DNA from: Deltaproteobacteria bacterium
Lineage (GTDB): Bacteria > Desulfobacterota > Desulfobacteria > Desulfobacterales > SURF-15
Length of the DNA stretch: 40,846 bases
Assembly (NCBI GenBank): GCA_019309565.1
Contig: JAFDFZ010000032.1
Span: 1 to 40,846 of the forward strand
Direction of reading: 5' to 3'
Below are positions 24,789-33,175 of the stretch, piece after piece. Under the pieces are notes generated by a model. It was not told the origin of the DNA, made no database searches, and saw nothing but the letters and a program-made list of their open reading frames with translations. How positions within the stretch are numbered: the first letter of the stretch is position 1; every line of letters starts with the position of its first letter. The position numbers were made by a program, and so were the translations under genes.

Positions 24789-26366
24789 TCACAGGCCGCC
24801 GGCAGGCTCCGGGACCGGTCGATGGACCAGGTCAAAGGAGTCCGAATCAGGATTGTATCGCAAGCAGGAATTTTGTTTCCAGTTGACGTCATCGGTATTT
24901 GGATAATCATCCCGGCAGAAAGAACCACGGCTTTCCTGCCTGCCAAGGCTGGCGGTCAGAATTGCTTTTAAAACTAATGAGGCACTTAAAAGGTCGAATC
25001 GAAGTTTAATTTCAGCAATGGATTCGACCTTTGCCTGCTGGAGCTGTGGCTGCAAATCGGCAAGTTTACTTAACCCGGCTTTGATACCGTGTGCATTTCG
25101 TCTGATGCCTGCGTGATTGCCGGCGATTTCCCGAATGCTGTGCCGCAGCTCGCGAAGGTTGACTCGATGAGAACCTCGGTATGATATCTTTTTTTCAAAC
25201 TTTAAGCCTGCCGGCATATTTTTTTGTTTTGCATAGCGCGCGGCACTTCGGCCGGCGATTCTTCCGAAAACCACGCATTCCGTCAAAGCGTTGCCCCCTC
25301 GCCTGTTGGCGCCGTGAAGCCCCCAGAGCATCTCGCCGCATGCGAAAAGACCGTTTATGTCAGTTTGAGCGCTTTCATCCACACGAACCCCGCCCATGAA
25401 GTAATGAACACCAGGTGCGATTCTAAAAGGATGTTTTTTAAAATCGAATTTAAGTTTTCTAAACAGGCTGGCAGGATACTGCCCCCACCTGTTCTCGGGA
25501 ACAGAACGGTAATCCATGTAAACAGGGCCTGGCGCCCCTTCCGTCTCGATCATTGCCGAAATGGCATCCCGCATTTTGCGGATGGCATGGTTTAAGTTTT
25601 CAAACCCGTGTTTCTTTAAAATATCTTCCCCCGATGCATTCACAACAGAGGCTTCCTTCGGGTAGGGAGGGTATACCATGAACCGCGGAAGTCTCGGTTC
25701 GGCCAGAACAAACGGATAGAACTGCACAAACTCCATGTCCCACAGATCAAGCCCTGTTTTTGCCGCAAGCGCATACCCCTGGCCCATGGTGCTTTTCTGA
25801 TTGTCGTTATGAAGATACAGCCCGCCGCCTCCGCCGGCGGCCAGCACCACCGCTGGCGCATAGCAGCAAAATTCGTTCGCAGAAGCATCGAAACCCTTGA
25901 TACCGAAGACTTCGGTATCTTTTCTTAAGATTTCCGTAACATAGAAGTTCACCAAAGGAGTGATGCCCTCTTTGCCTTTAAGAGTTGACGCCAGGCTTTT
26001 CATCATACAGACACCTCGAATCTGATCCGAGCGTTGCGGCTGAACGGTAAAACTCCTTGGCCTCTCGGATATTTCTATCCCGTGTGATCGAAGTGAGTCG
26101 ATGGCTTCCCGCACGTTTCGGCCTGCCTGTATTACCATCTGTTCATGGTTGATTCCTTTGCCGATGGTGATGGTATCTGAAACATATTTTTCAAGCGGGT
26201 ACCTTTCTCCGGGGCCTGCAAATACAGCGTTTGAGATGGCCGAATTGGTTCCCATGCCGATTCCGCCCTTGCTGACAAGTAAAACGCTTGCCCCTGTCGC
26301 CTGTGCGGTTTCGGCGGCCATCACACCTGCTAGCCCGGCTCCGATGACAATAACATCATACCTCAT
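24789..26366 (-). CDS. FAD-dependent oxidoreductase, fumarate reductase/succinate dehydrogenase flavoprotein type
   Basis: A 525-residue flavoprotein. VIVIGAGLAGVMAAE (residues 5-19) is the dinucleotide-binding motif. VVLAAGGGGGLYLHND and the later GVHYFMGGVRVDESAQTDINGLFACGEMLWGLHGANRRGGNAL match the capping and second FAD regions of the fumarate reductase, aspartate oxidase and APS reductase group. The C-terminus has the ESRGSFCRDDYPNTDD motif of this group. It probably oxidises or reduces a dicarboxylate-like or enoate-type substrate. AAGGA precedes the ATG. The CoA-transferase gene ends 18 bases upstream, so they are co-transcribed. It is distinct from the sdhA gene at 33176. Confidence 0.88.
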   Translation of the reverse strand: MRYDVIVIGAGLAGVMAAETAQATGASVLLVSKGGIGMGTNSAISNAVFAGPGERYPLEKYVSDTITIGKGINHEQMVIQAGRNVREAIDSLRSHGIEISERPRSFTVQPQRSDQIRGVCMMKSLASTLKGKEGITPLVNFYVTEILRKDTEVFGIKGFDASANEFCCYAPAVVLAAGGGGGLYLHNDNQKSTMGQGYALAAKTGLDLWDMEFVQFYPFVLAEPRLPRFMVYPPYPKEASVVNASGEDILKKHGFENLNHAIRKMRDAISAMIETEGAPGPVYMDYRSVPENRWGQYPASLFRKLKFDFKKHPFRIAPGVHYFMGGVRVDESAQTDINGLFACGEMLWGLHGANRRGGNALTECVVFGRIAGRSAARYAKQKNMPAGLKFEKKISYRGSHRVNLRELRHSIREIAGNHAGIRRNAHGIKAGLSKLADLQPQLQQAKVESIAEIKLRFDLLSASLVLKAILTASLGRQESRGSFCRDDYPNTDDVNWKQNSCLRYNPDSDSFDLVHRPVPEPAGGL

Positions 26367-26384
26367 GGTTGTGTGTTCCTTAAT

Positions 26385-27650
26385 TCATATTACGTTTTTT
26401 TCCCTAAGAGCCTCAATCTGCTCTGTGGAATAACCAAGCAGCTCTCCATAGATGGCCATGTTGGCCGAGCCGTGGGGTAAGCCGGGGAATCGAATCTGTC
26501 CCGGTGTACCGAGCATCCGAAAGGCGAGATTCGGCATCTTCAACGCGATGCCGGTCAGCGGATCCTCTATTTCGATGATGCTTCCTCTTTCTGTGTAATG
26601 CCGATCTTCGTCAATGTCTTTCATGCTTGCAATGGGACCCACCGTGATATCTAGTCGATCACAAATTTCAAGAACATCGCGAGCATCGTGGTTGCCGATC
26701 CATTGGGAGATGACTTGATTTAGAATTTTTCTGTTTTGCGGCTGGATCCGGCTTTCGTTTGTAGAGAACCTCGGATCCTTTATCATTTCAGGATGTCCGA
26801 TGCACTGCATCAGACGCTCGAACGGTTTCTGGGCCGAGCAAGAAAGCGCAACCCACTTGCCGTCCCTTGTCTTATAGCTGTTCCTGGGTGCCGTGTAGCT
26901 GAGCTCATTTCCCTTGGGTTGAGGTATCTCTCCGGTAAGGTAATAGGACAGAAAGTCTGGTCCCAGCAATCCAAAAAGCGGTTCGTACAGAGACACATCG
27001 ATAACCTGTCCTCCGGCATGGCCCCGTTTTTGGCCGCGAAGCGCAATGAGCAGTGCGAAGGCCAGATGCAATCCGGCAATATAATCTGCCAGCGCCATGG
27101 GGGGATTGATGGGAACTCCTTCGGGCTGTGCGTTCAGGTAAGTGTATCCACTGTATCCTTCAGCCAGTGTTCCAAATCCCGGCCTGTGGGAGTATGGGCC
27201 GGTTTGCCCGTAGCCTGATATTTTCCCGATGATCAACCCCGGGTTGAGCTCAAGCAACGTGTCTGAATCGAAACCCAGCTTGTCCAGTATGCCGGGTCGC
27301 ATGTTTTCAATGAGCACGTCTGTGATTTCAATGAGTTTTTCAAAAATCTGCTTGCCTTCCTGACTCTTGAGGTTCAGCGTTACAGGGTATTTGTTTCTGC
27401 CGATAACAGACCAGAACGGCTGAATGCCCTTTTCCCTTATCACCCCCCATGCCCGAAGCGCATCAGGCATTGAAGGGTTTTCAATCTTTATGACCTCAGC
27501 GCCCATATCTCCTAAAAGAGTAGCCGCAAAGGGGGCGGCGACCACCGTGGACAAATCGATCACCCGTATGTGTTTAAGCGGAAGCTCGGAGAGTCGGTGC
27601 TTCGCGCGTTGCTCAGAAATAAACCGGTTAAGCTCTTTTAGGGAACGCAT
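26385..27650 (-). CDS. CoA-transferase family III (CaiB/BaiF) protein
   Basis: A 421-residue class III CoA-transferase. LKHIRVIDLSTVVAAPFAATLLGDMGAEVIKIE is the typical N-terminal motif, followed by NMRPGILDKLGFD and the region PPMALADYIAGLHLAF, where the catalytic Asp of the family is expected. It moves CoA between acyl-CoA and a free organic acid, so it likely activates the substrate of the pathway (succinyl-CoA is a common donor). AAGGAG precedes the ATG. It lies between the AtuA-type remnant and the flavoprotein gene. Confidence 0.9.
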   Translation of the reverse strand: MRSLKELNRFISEQRAKHRLSELPLKHIRVIDLSTVVAAPFAATLLGDMGAEVIKIENPSMPDALRAWGVIREKGIQPFWSVIGRNKYPVTLNLKSQEGKQIFEKLIEITDVLIENMRPGILDKLGFDSDTLLELNPGLIIGKISGYGQTGPYSHRPGFGTLAEGYSGYTYLNAQPEGVPINPPMALADYIAGLHLAFALLIALRGQKRGHAGGQVIDVSLYEPLFGLLGPDFLSYYLTGEIPQPKGNELSYTAPRNSYKTRDGKWVALSCSAQKPFERLMQCIGHPEMIKDPRFSTNESRIQPQNRKILNQVISQWIGNHDARDVLEICDRLDITVGPIASMKDIDEDRHYTERGSIIEIEDPLTGIALKMPNLAFRMLGTPGQIRFPGLPHGSANMAIYGELLGYSTEQIEALREKNVI

Positions 27651-27684
27651 TTATGTGTTTCTCCTTATCTGGATCGTTTAAGAC

Positions 27685-28004
27685 TCAATCCACTTCAATT
27701 TCAAGCTCAAGCAGACCGAAAGCCAGGGATTTGCCGTGACTGTCCAGATCAAGAGTGGCGGAAACTCCATCTTTGCGCACACCCTGTAGCAGGAAATTAA
27801 ATCCATGCAGACTTGGAATTTCATACCGAATAACCTCTCTGCTGACGATCTGCCTGAAATGTTCCTTGACAACCTCTGCGGTCACCTTTCTTTTTATAAG
27901 CTCATAGTGACATTTATCATAAGGAAACAGACAAATGTTATTGCTCTCCCCTTTATCTCCGGCCCTGGCATGCGCAATACGATGAAGCTTGATCTTTTTT
28001 TCAT
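27685..28004 (-). pseudogene. AtuA-type companion domain (ferredoxin-fold like), frameshifted after the start
   Basis: The protein read from about 27995 down to 27685 contains LHRIAHARAGDKGESNNICLF and ends with HGKSLAFGLLELEIEVD, which I recognise as the small AtuA-associated C-terminal domain found with the acyclic terpene utilisation AtuA family. The natural start is ATG 28004-28002, overlapping the previous stop (ATGA), but an A7 run (28001-27995) directly after it puts the start out of frame with the domain: one A more or two fewer would restore it. Either a sequencing error, a real frameshift or slippage. Confidence 0.6.
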
Positions 28005-28462
28005 CCTACCTCCTTTATCTGCATGGAAATCTCTATAAGCTCCCGAGGGGTGGTGGTAGAGTACATGGCAACGACCGGTCGAACATGTTTCCTGGCCCCT
28101 GCTGCCCCTGCTGGGCCGTTTAAAAAAAGCGATTCCACCTCATCGCCAACGATTCTTGCCTCTGCATCCGTATCGGCTTTAACCGCCGAGCGCAGTCTCA
28201 CCTCAAACGGTTCCGAAGCGTATTTCTCGGCCAGATCCCCGAGGATGGCATTATAACCTATACATTCCGTTTTTACCTGCTTGAAGTTGAATTTCCTTTT
28301 CTTGATGCGATTCAGAATGATGCTTTCCGCCAGCCTGGCCCGAGACAATGCATTGTGGCCAGCATAGGAAATTTCTCCTTCCCCGATTTAACCGGCATGC
28401 ACTCCCAGAGACACCTTGAGTCTGTCTGGTTTCTGCCTGCCGGTTGCATTTTTGACCATCAT
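28001..28462 (-). pseudogene. AtuA family C-terminal remnant with an in-frame stop
   Basis: From ATG 28462 (overlapping the PrpD stop) the frame reads KPDRLKVSLGVHAG, TAA at 28388-28390, then IGEGEISYAGHNALSRARLAES and SLFLNGPAGAAGARKHVRP to TGA at 28001-28003. The phrases IGEGEISYAG and NGPAGxxGA are characteristic of the C-terminal part of AtuA (DUF1446) proteins of about 450 residues. The first 300 or so residues are absent, and the stop replaces a residue that is usually aromatic. It is likely a dead fragment. A TTG start at 28348 could still yield the last 115 residues. Confidence 0.6.
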
Positions 28463-29835
28463 TTCCCCAGCAGCTCACATAGCGCTTGAACGTCATCCAT
28501 CTTCTCCAGAGCACTAACTCGATCGATTATCTGATAGATTCTGTCGTTGTTGAATACAGGGTGAACGAGTGCTTTGAATTTTTCGACAATTTCGTCACGA
28601 GTAAGGGGGTTTTCAGGATCGCCTTTTGGATGTTCGATTTTCTTGAAAAACTTCTTTCCGTCTTTTGTTTCAATGACAACACGGGCAGGCCATCTTTCCG
28701 GAAAGACTTTCTCTAATTCCGGGTCCTTTTTCATTACTACTCGATCCATCATCTTTTTTACTTTAGCGGACCGAATGTTCTCAAGCGTGTATTGATCCAA
28801 AGAGGCCTTTCCATACAATATGGCCACCGCAGCCCCAAAGGGCATGCTGAACTGGGCATCCACGATGCTTGCGGGACGATACTTGTGCTGTGCAGGTTCG
28901 GCTATCAGCGGAAAACCTGCTTTGAGAACCGCAACAGTGACTTTTTCCACATCCTCGGCCTTGATTGCATTCTCCTTCATCACCTCCAACACTCCATCTA
29001 TGGGTCCCTGCTTATAGCGGCAACACGCGTGGGGTTTAATGCTGGTTTTCAACACCTCATAGGGATCTGCCCAGTTTTCGAGTATTTTTTTCCGATCCGG
29101 CTTGGAAGAGTACGCATTTAAAAACCCGAACTTTCCTTCAAGAATCGTCCTCGGACCCGTGAAACCTTCCTGTGCCAGAAAAGCCGCCATCATACCGCTA
29201 TGTGCTGACCATCCTGGATGAAATCGTTTGGTGAAAGATCCGTCGGATAGAAACTCCATTGATCCTGCAGCCTGACTGCCCGCTATTCCGAGGGCACATG
29301 TGGTTTGGGAAGCATCAAGATTGAAGATTTTTGAAGCGGTGATCGCCGCTCCGAATACACCACAGGTTCCCGTTGGGTGAAAGCCCCGAGCGTAGTGAGC
29401 TCCAGGGTTCATGGCAGCGCCAATCTTAACCATGGCTTCATAGCCGGCCACAATGGCCTCTATCATCTTTGTACCGGCACACGAGTCGGCCTGGGCTGCC
29501 GCCAGGGCTGCGGAGATGATCACAACTCCAGGATGAACAGAAGCTGTATTGACCACATCATCCAATTCAAGAGAATGCGCCGCAATACCATTTGCCATCG
29601 CCGCAAACAGTGGGTGAAGGCTAAGATCCGTGCCGATCACCACCGCACCCCTGTCATGTCTTCCTATCCTTTCAAACATGGATTGCACAGGTGTGCTGGA
29701 GTCGCTCAAGGCTCCCCTTGCGGCAACTCCGATATAATCCAAGAGGAGATCCTTTGTCTTTTCGATCACCTTTTCAGGTAAAGAATGAAAGTTCAATTCA
29801 CAGCAGTTTTGTGCTACACGCATTGTTTCTTTCAT
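28459..29835 (-). CDS. MmgE/PrpD family protein, copy 2
   Basis: A 458-residue paralogue of the protein at 22297. Conserved blocks in the same order: DLLLDYIGVAARGAL, SLELDDVVNTASVHPG, GFHPTGTCGVFGAAI, ALGIAGSQAAGSM and KPHACCRYKQGPIDGV. The same fold covers 2-methylcitrate dehydratase and cis-aconitate decarboxylase; substrate not determined. Two such genes in one cluster suggest two successive or stereochemically different dehydration/isomerisation steps, or one inherited duplicate. The ribosome binding site is weak. Its stop overlaps the start of the AtuA-type remnant, and the hydratase subunits lie upstream. Confidence 0.9.
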   Translation of the reverse strand: MKETMRVAQNCCELNFHSLPEKVIEKTKDLLLDYIGVAARGALSDSSTPVQSMFERIGRHDRGAVVIGTDLSLHPLFAAMANGIAAHSLELDDVVNTASVHPGVVIISAALAAAQADSCAGTKMIEAIVAGYEAMVKIGAAMNPGAHYARGFHPTGTCGVFGAAITASKIFNLDASQTTCALGIAGSQAAGSMEFLSDGSFTKRFHPGWSAHSGMMAAFLAQEGFTGPRTILEGKFGFLNAYSSKPDRKKILENWADPYEVLKTSIKPHACCRYKQGPIDGVLEVMKENAIKAEDVEKVTVAVLKAGFPLIAEPAQHKYRPASIVDAQFSMPFGAAVAILYGKASLDQYTLENIRSAKVKKMMDRVVMKKDPELEKVFPERWPARVVIETKDGKKFFKKIEHPKGDPENPLTRDEIVEKFKALVHPVFNNDRIYQIIDRVSALEKMDDVQALCELLGK

Positions 29836-29996
29836 GGTTGATATTCCTGATTACAACAATTTTTGGCAGAATTCGTGGTATAAGTTGCACAATGATCGCA
29901 CTTTGAAGCAGGTGACTGTTTTAGCGAGTCCCACACGCTTCTAAATGCAATAAATTATCTGTTGAGGAGACTTATCGTTGCCTGGTGCACAGTGGA

Positions 29997-30560
29997 TCAA
30001 ACAATTTCCGTGCGAAAGCTCCTTACTCCGGTTTCGTAAAGATCACCGCCGTAAACATCATTGGCCACGATAACCGGAAAATCCTTAACCGTCATTTTTC
30101 GGATGGCTTCCGTGTCCAGTTCAGGATAAGCGATGATTTCAGCCGAAATGATGCTTCGACTGATAAGGGCTCCCGCACCTCCGATCGCTGCAAAATAAAC
30201 GGCCTTGTGCGTCTGCATTGCCTCCCGAACGATTAGGCTTCTTGCGCCTTTTCCGATCATGCCCTTAAGCCCTTTTTCAATAAGCGGCACGCTGTATTCA
30301 TCCATGCGATAGCTGGAGGTTGGACCGGCGGCTCCGATCGGCTTTCCGGGTTTTGCAGGAGTCGGCCCCAAATAATAGATCACCTGCCCCTGTATGCTAA
30401 ACGGTAATGGATCACCGGCCTTTAACAATTCGATGAGTCGCTTATGAGCAGCATCTCGAGCCGCATACACGATGCCGTTTAACAGTACTCGATCACCGAT
30501 CCGAAGCTTTTTCAGCTTATCTGTGCTCAATGGCGTTGACAGCACAATAATTCTGTCCAT
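29997..30560 (-). CDS. Fumarate hydratase class I (or L-tartrate dehydratase), beta subunit
   Basis: A 187-residue C-terminal-type subunit of the two-subunit Fe-S hydro-lyases. LRIGDRVLLNGIVYAARDAAHKRL near the start, and GPAGPTSSYRMD-like GAAGPTSSYRMDEYSVPLIEKGLKGMIGKG in the middle, are family hallmarks. With the alpha subunit it forms an oxygen-sensitive [4Fe-4S] enzyme adding water to a dicarboxylic enoate such as fumarate. AAGGA lies before the ATG; the gene follows the alpha subunit by about 50 bases. The choice between fumarase and tartrate dehydratase cannot be made from sequence alone; the nearby sdh genes favour fumarase. Confidence 0.92.
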   Translation of the reverse strand: MDRIIVLSTPLSTDKLKKLRIGDRVLLNGIVYAARDAAHKRLIELLKAGDPLPFSIQGQVIYYLGPTPAKPGKPIGAAGPTSSYRMDEYSVPLIEKGLKGMIGKGARSLIVREAMQTHKAVYFAAIGGAGALISRSIISAEIIAYPELDTEAIRKMTVKDFPVIVANDVYGGDLYETGVRSFRTEIV

Positions 30561-30613
30561 AGACGATCATTCCTTTGTGTAAATATCTCATCCTTTTTCT
30601 TCAGTACCGGTTC

Positions 30614-31453
30614 CTATAGTTCCAGTGTCTTGTGACGCGAGGAATGGCATTGAATGTTTACCGCCACAGGGATACTGGCGATATGACAGGCCATGGTATT
30701 GATGTGTACTGCAAGCGCGGTCGTTCTGCCTCCCAACCCCTGCGGTCCGATGCCCAATGCGTTTATTGCCTTCAACCATTCTTTTTCCATACGATCCAGT
30801 TGCGGATCCGGATTTTCGCTGCCCACCGGTCTCAACAGCGCCTTTTTTGCAAGAAATGCGGTTTTTTCCATGGTTCCACCGATTCCCACCCCTACAATAA
30901 TCGGTGGGCAGGGCTTCCCGCCGGATTCTTCCACTCTCTTAACCACAAAGGCTTTTGCCGTCTCGATTCCATCGGCAGGGGAAAGCATCACGACCCTACT
31001 CATGTTCTCTCCGCCTCCTCCCTTTGGTGCAACGATGATTTTGAATCCATCCCCCGGTACAATGTCGTAATGAATCATCGCAGGCGTATTATCCCCCGTG
31101 TTCTTGCGGGTAATGGGATCACAGAGACTTTTTCTTAGATATCCTTCACGATATCCCCTGCGAACCCCTTCATCGATCGCCTCCCGAAGACTGCCCCCGA
31201 TTACATGAACGTCCTGACCCATTTCCACATACACGACGGCAAGACCCGTATCCTGGCACATGGCAATCTGTCCTTCCCTTGCAATTTGTGCGTTTTCGAT
31301 GAGCCGCTTTAAAATATCTCTCCCGATGGCAGAGTCTTCCCTGCTCAGTGCCTGTCTGAACGCTTCAAGAACATCTTCTCCAAGTTCGGTGTTGGCTCGA
31401 ATGCAAAGATCTCGTACTGCCAGGGTAATATCGTCTATATGTATTTCCCGCAT
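30614..31453 (-). CDS. Fumarate hydratase class I (or L-tartrate dehydratase), alpha subunit
   Basis: A 279-residue alpha subunit with AMCQDTGLAVVYVEMGQDVHV carrying one Fe-S Cys, KGGGGENMSRVVMLSPADG, the GVGIGGTMEKTAFLAKKALLRP segment, and CHIASIPVAVNIQCHSSRH near the C-terminus with further Cys residues for the [4Fe-4S] cluster. Two-subunit enzymes of this type are usual in anaerobes. AAGGAG precedes the ATG. The gene lies directly downstream of the sdh and DUF1847 genes, suggesting a succinate-fumarate-malate conversion unit. Confidence 0.92.
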   Translation of the reverse strand: MREIHIDDITLAVRDLCIRANTELGEDVLEAFRQALSREDSAIGRDILKRLIENAQIAREGQIAMCQDTGLAVVYVEMGQDVHVIGGSLREAIDEGVRRGYREGYLRKSLCDPITRKNTGDNTPAMIHYDIVPGDGFKIIVAPKGGGGENMSRVVMLSPADGIETAKAFVVKRVEESGGKPCPPIIVGVGIGGTMEKTAFLAKKALLRPVGSENPDPQLDRMEKEWLKAINALGIGPQGLGGRTTALAVHINTMACHIASIPVAVNIQCHSSRHKTLEL

Positions 31454-31539
31454 TATCGCTCCTTAAGCGTGCCGGTATATTTCACTTGAATCCTTCAATC
31501 CTCTACCTCTAAAGCCATCCCGTTTCACGGAATAGCCGT

Positions 31540-32223
31540 TTATTTCGCCACCTTAAGCGATCTGTAATAACTGTCGATGTTGTAAATAGCCGCAAGAGGG
31601 TTATGCCCAAGCAAACGGTCTTTTACGGCAAAAACCGTACAGGGTGCCTCAGAATATTTCAGAAACAAAGAATCATGGCCTACACAAAGCCCCATCATGA
31701 TGTTGAATTCAGTGTTTTCATCGTTTAAAACAAATGCCTGAGCGATGGGGTTGCACATGGATTCAAAGCAGCCGATTTTGATCTTCTGCTCGTCCCGAAC
31801 ACCGATCATTTCCTTTGGAGTTCGCCCCATCTTGCAAAGCCCTGAAACAACATCAAAACCATTTATCGAAAGAAGGTTTTCGACCACCTTTGCCTCTTTT
31901 CGCAAACCCATACAAAACACCAATCCCAGTTTCTTATAATTCATTTTTTTCGCAAATTCGATAATTTCAACAATTCTGGGCTTAAGCGGTCTTGTCTGCG
32001 CATATCCAAGCTCTTTATCGGCATAGCCTTCGCCCTCCTGAATGGAAGCCTGTCTTGCAAATTCCAGGTTTTCTGGCTTCATAACCTCTTCAAGCGCCTT
32101 TTCTATGATATGGGTTTTCGTAACGGTCGGGCAAAAGGGCGGCGATTTTCCATCCTTCTGCTGGCAAATACGGGTTGTGGGTTCATAGGGGCATTTGGCG
32201 CAACCGGGTAATTCCGAACTCAT
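31540..32223 (-). CDS. DUF1847 family cysteine-rich protein
   Basis: A 227-residue protein with an N-terminal Cys cluster (CAKCPY, then ICQQ and FCPTV) and further conserved Cys positions in LVFCMGLRKEAKV, GLCKMG, GCFESMCNPIAQAF and MMGLCVGHDSLF. This is the DUF1847 family of predicted metal-binding proteins found in anaerobes; I know of no established function. No signal peptide. Its place between sdhB and the fumarase genes is notable. AAGGAG is present before the ATG. Confidence 0.8.
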   Translation of the reverse strand: MSSELPGCAKCPYEPTTRICQQKDGKSPPFCPTVTKTHIIEKALEEVMKPENLEFARQASIQEGEGYADKELGYAQTRPLKPRIVEIIEFAKKMNYKKLGLVFCMGLRKEAKVVENLLSINGFDVVSGLCKMGRTPKEMIGVRDEQKIKIGCFESMCNPIAQAFVLNDENTEFNIMMGLCVGHDSLFLKYSEAPCTVFAVKDRLLGHNPLAAIYNIDSYYRSLKVAK

Positions 32224-32338
32224 ACTCCTTCTCCTTTTGCCAAAGGTTCGTGATTAGGACCTCAAATTCCATCAACCCTTTTGTGAGTGCGGCCGAAAGA
32301 TGAACAACAGAGCCGCTTGGTACTGCAAGCAGCATGGA

Positions 32339-33067
32339 TCATTCGTCCTGTGTCGTTTTAAATCTTCCTTGTTTAGCCAGCGCGATGAAATGAGCAACAT
32401 CGATCTCCTTGGGGCACACAAATGAACAGGCCTTGGAAGAGTGACACCGGTATACCCCGTTGTCGCTGTAAAGTGTTTGCAGGCGTTGTCTTTTTTCTTG
32501 CTCACGGGGGTCCATGAGCCTAACAATGCTGGCCAGCATGGCGTTGGGGCCCAGAAAGCCCTTGTGGCTGCTGATACAGGCCGATGCACAACAAAAGCAA
32601 TTGATGCAACGGGTCGCATTGACATACTGTTCCAGTTCGTTTGAAGTGATGCAATAGGCTTCTTCTTCTTTTTGCTTAGATGATGGTTGAATGATATAAG
32701 GCTTTACCTGTGCGATTCGCTTATATGCCTTTTCAATATCCACCACCAGGTCTCGTAGGACAGGTGCGATATCAAGCGGTTCTATGGTAAACGTTGTAGT
32801 GCCGAAATATGATACCGCATTTTCCACCAGCAGCTCACAGGCAAGCAGCGGCTTGCCGTTTACCCTGATCGAACAGGTACCGCATTGCCCGTGTTCACAG
32901 GAGGAGTTCCATGCAAGGGTGGGATCCTGTTCTTCGTTTATTTTCCGGAAAAGATCCACAAAACGAAGAATACGCCCGGCCTCAAGACGATATACGTGCA
33001 CATAGGATCGCTTCAATTCCGGATCGTAGCGACGAATTCGAAACGTAATATCATATACGCTGTTCAT
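32339..33067 (-). CDS. sdhB: Succinate dehydrogenase/fumarate reductase iron-sulfur subunit
   Basis: A 242-residue subunit with the plant-type [2Fe-2S] ligands C57, C62, C65 and C77 (CEHGQCGTC), then C154, C157, C160, C164 (CINCFCCASAC) and C208, C214, C218 for the [4Fe-4S] and [3Fe-4S] clusters. It carries electrons between the flavoprotein and the quinone site of the membrane subunit. The third region reads CHSSKACSFVCP, as in Sdh/Frd of Desulfobacterota. A GGGTAA ribosome binding site is seen. The direction of catalysis in vivo cannot be told from sequence. Confidence 0.92.
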   Translation of the reverse strand: MNSVYDITFRIRRYDPELKRSYVHVYRLEAGRILRFVDLFRKINEEQDPTLAWNSSCEHGQCGTCSIRVNGKPLLACELLVENAVSYFGTTTFTIEPLDIAPVLRDLVVDIEKAYKRIAQVKPYIIQPSSKQKEEEAYCITSNELEQYVNATRCINCFCCASACISSHKGFLGPNAMLASIVRLMDPREQEKRQRLQTLYSDNGVYRCHSSKACSFVCPKEIDVAHFIALAKQGRFKTTQDE

Positions 33068-33175
33068 GGTTACCCTTTTATAAACATAGCAGATTGAATT
33101 ATCAAGGACTTCTATTTCCAGAGCTCCGGGAAACCGTGGAACATGGTTTCAAGCCGCTGTTTTGATACTTACAGC

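Noticed and set aside
28388-28390. AtuA-type in-frame stop as recoding
   Set aside because: TAA again; and the rest of the gene is also truncated, so decay explains it.
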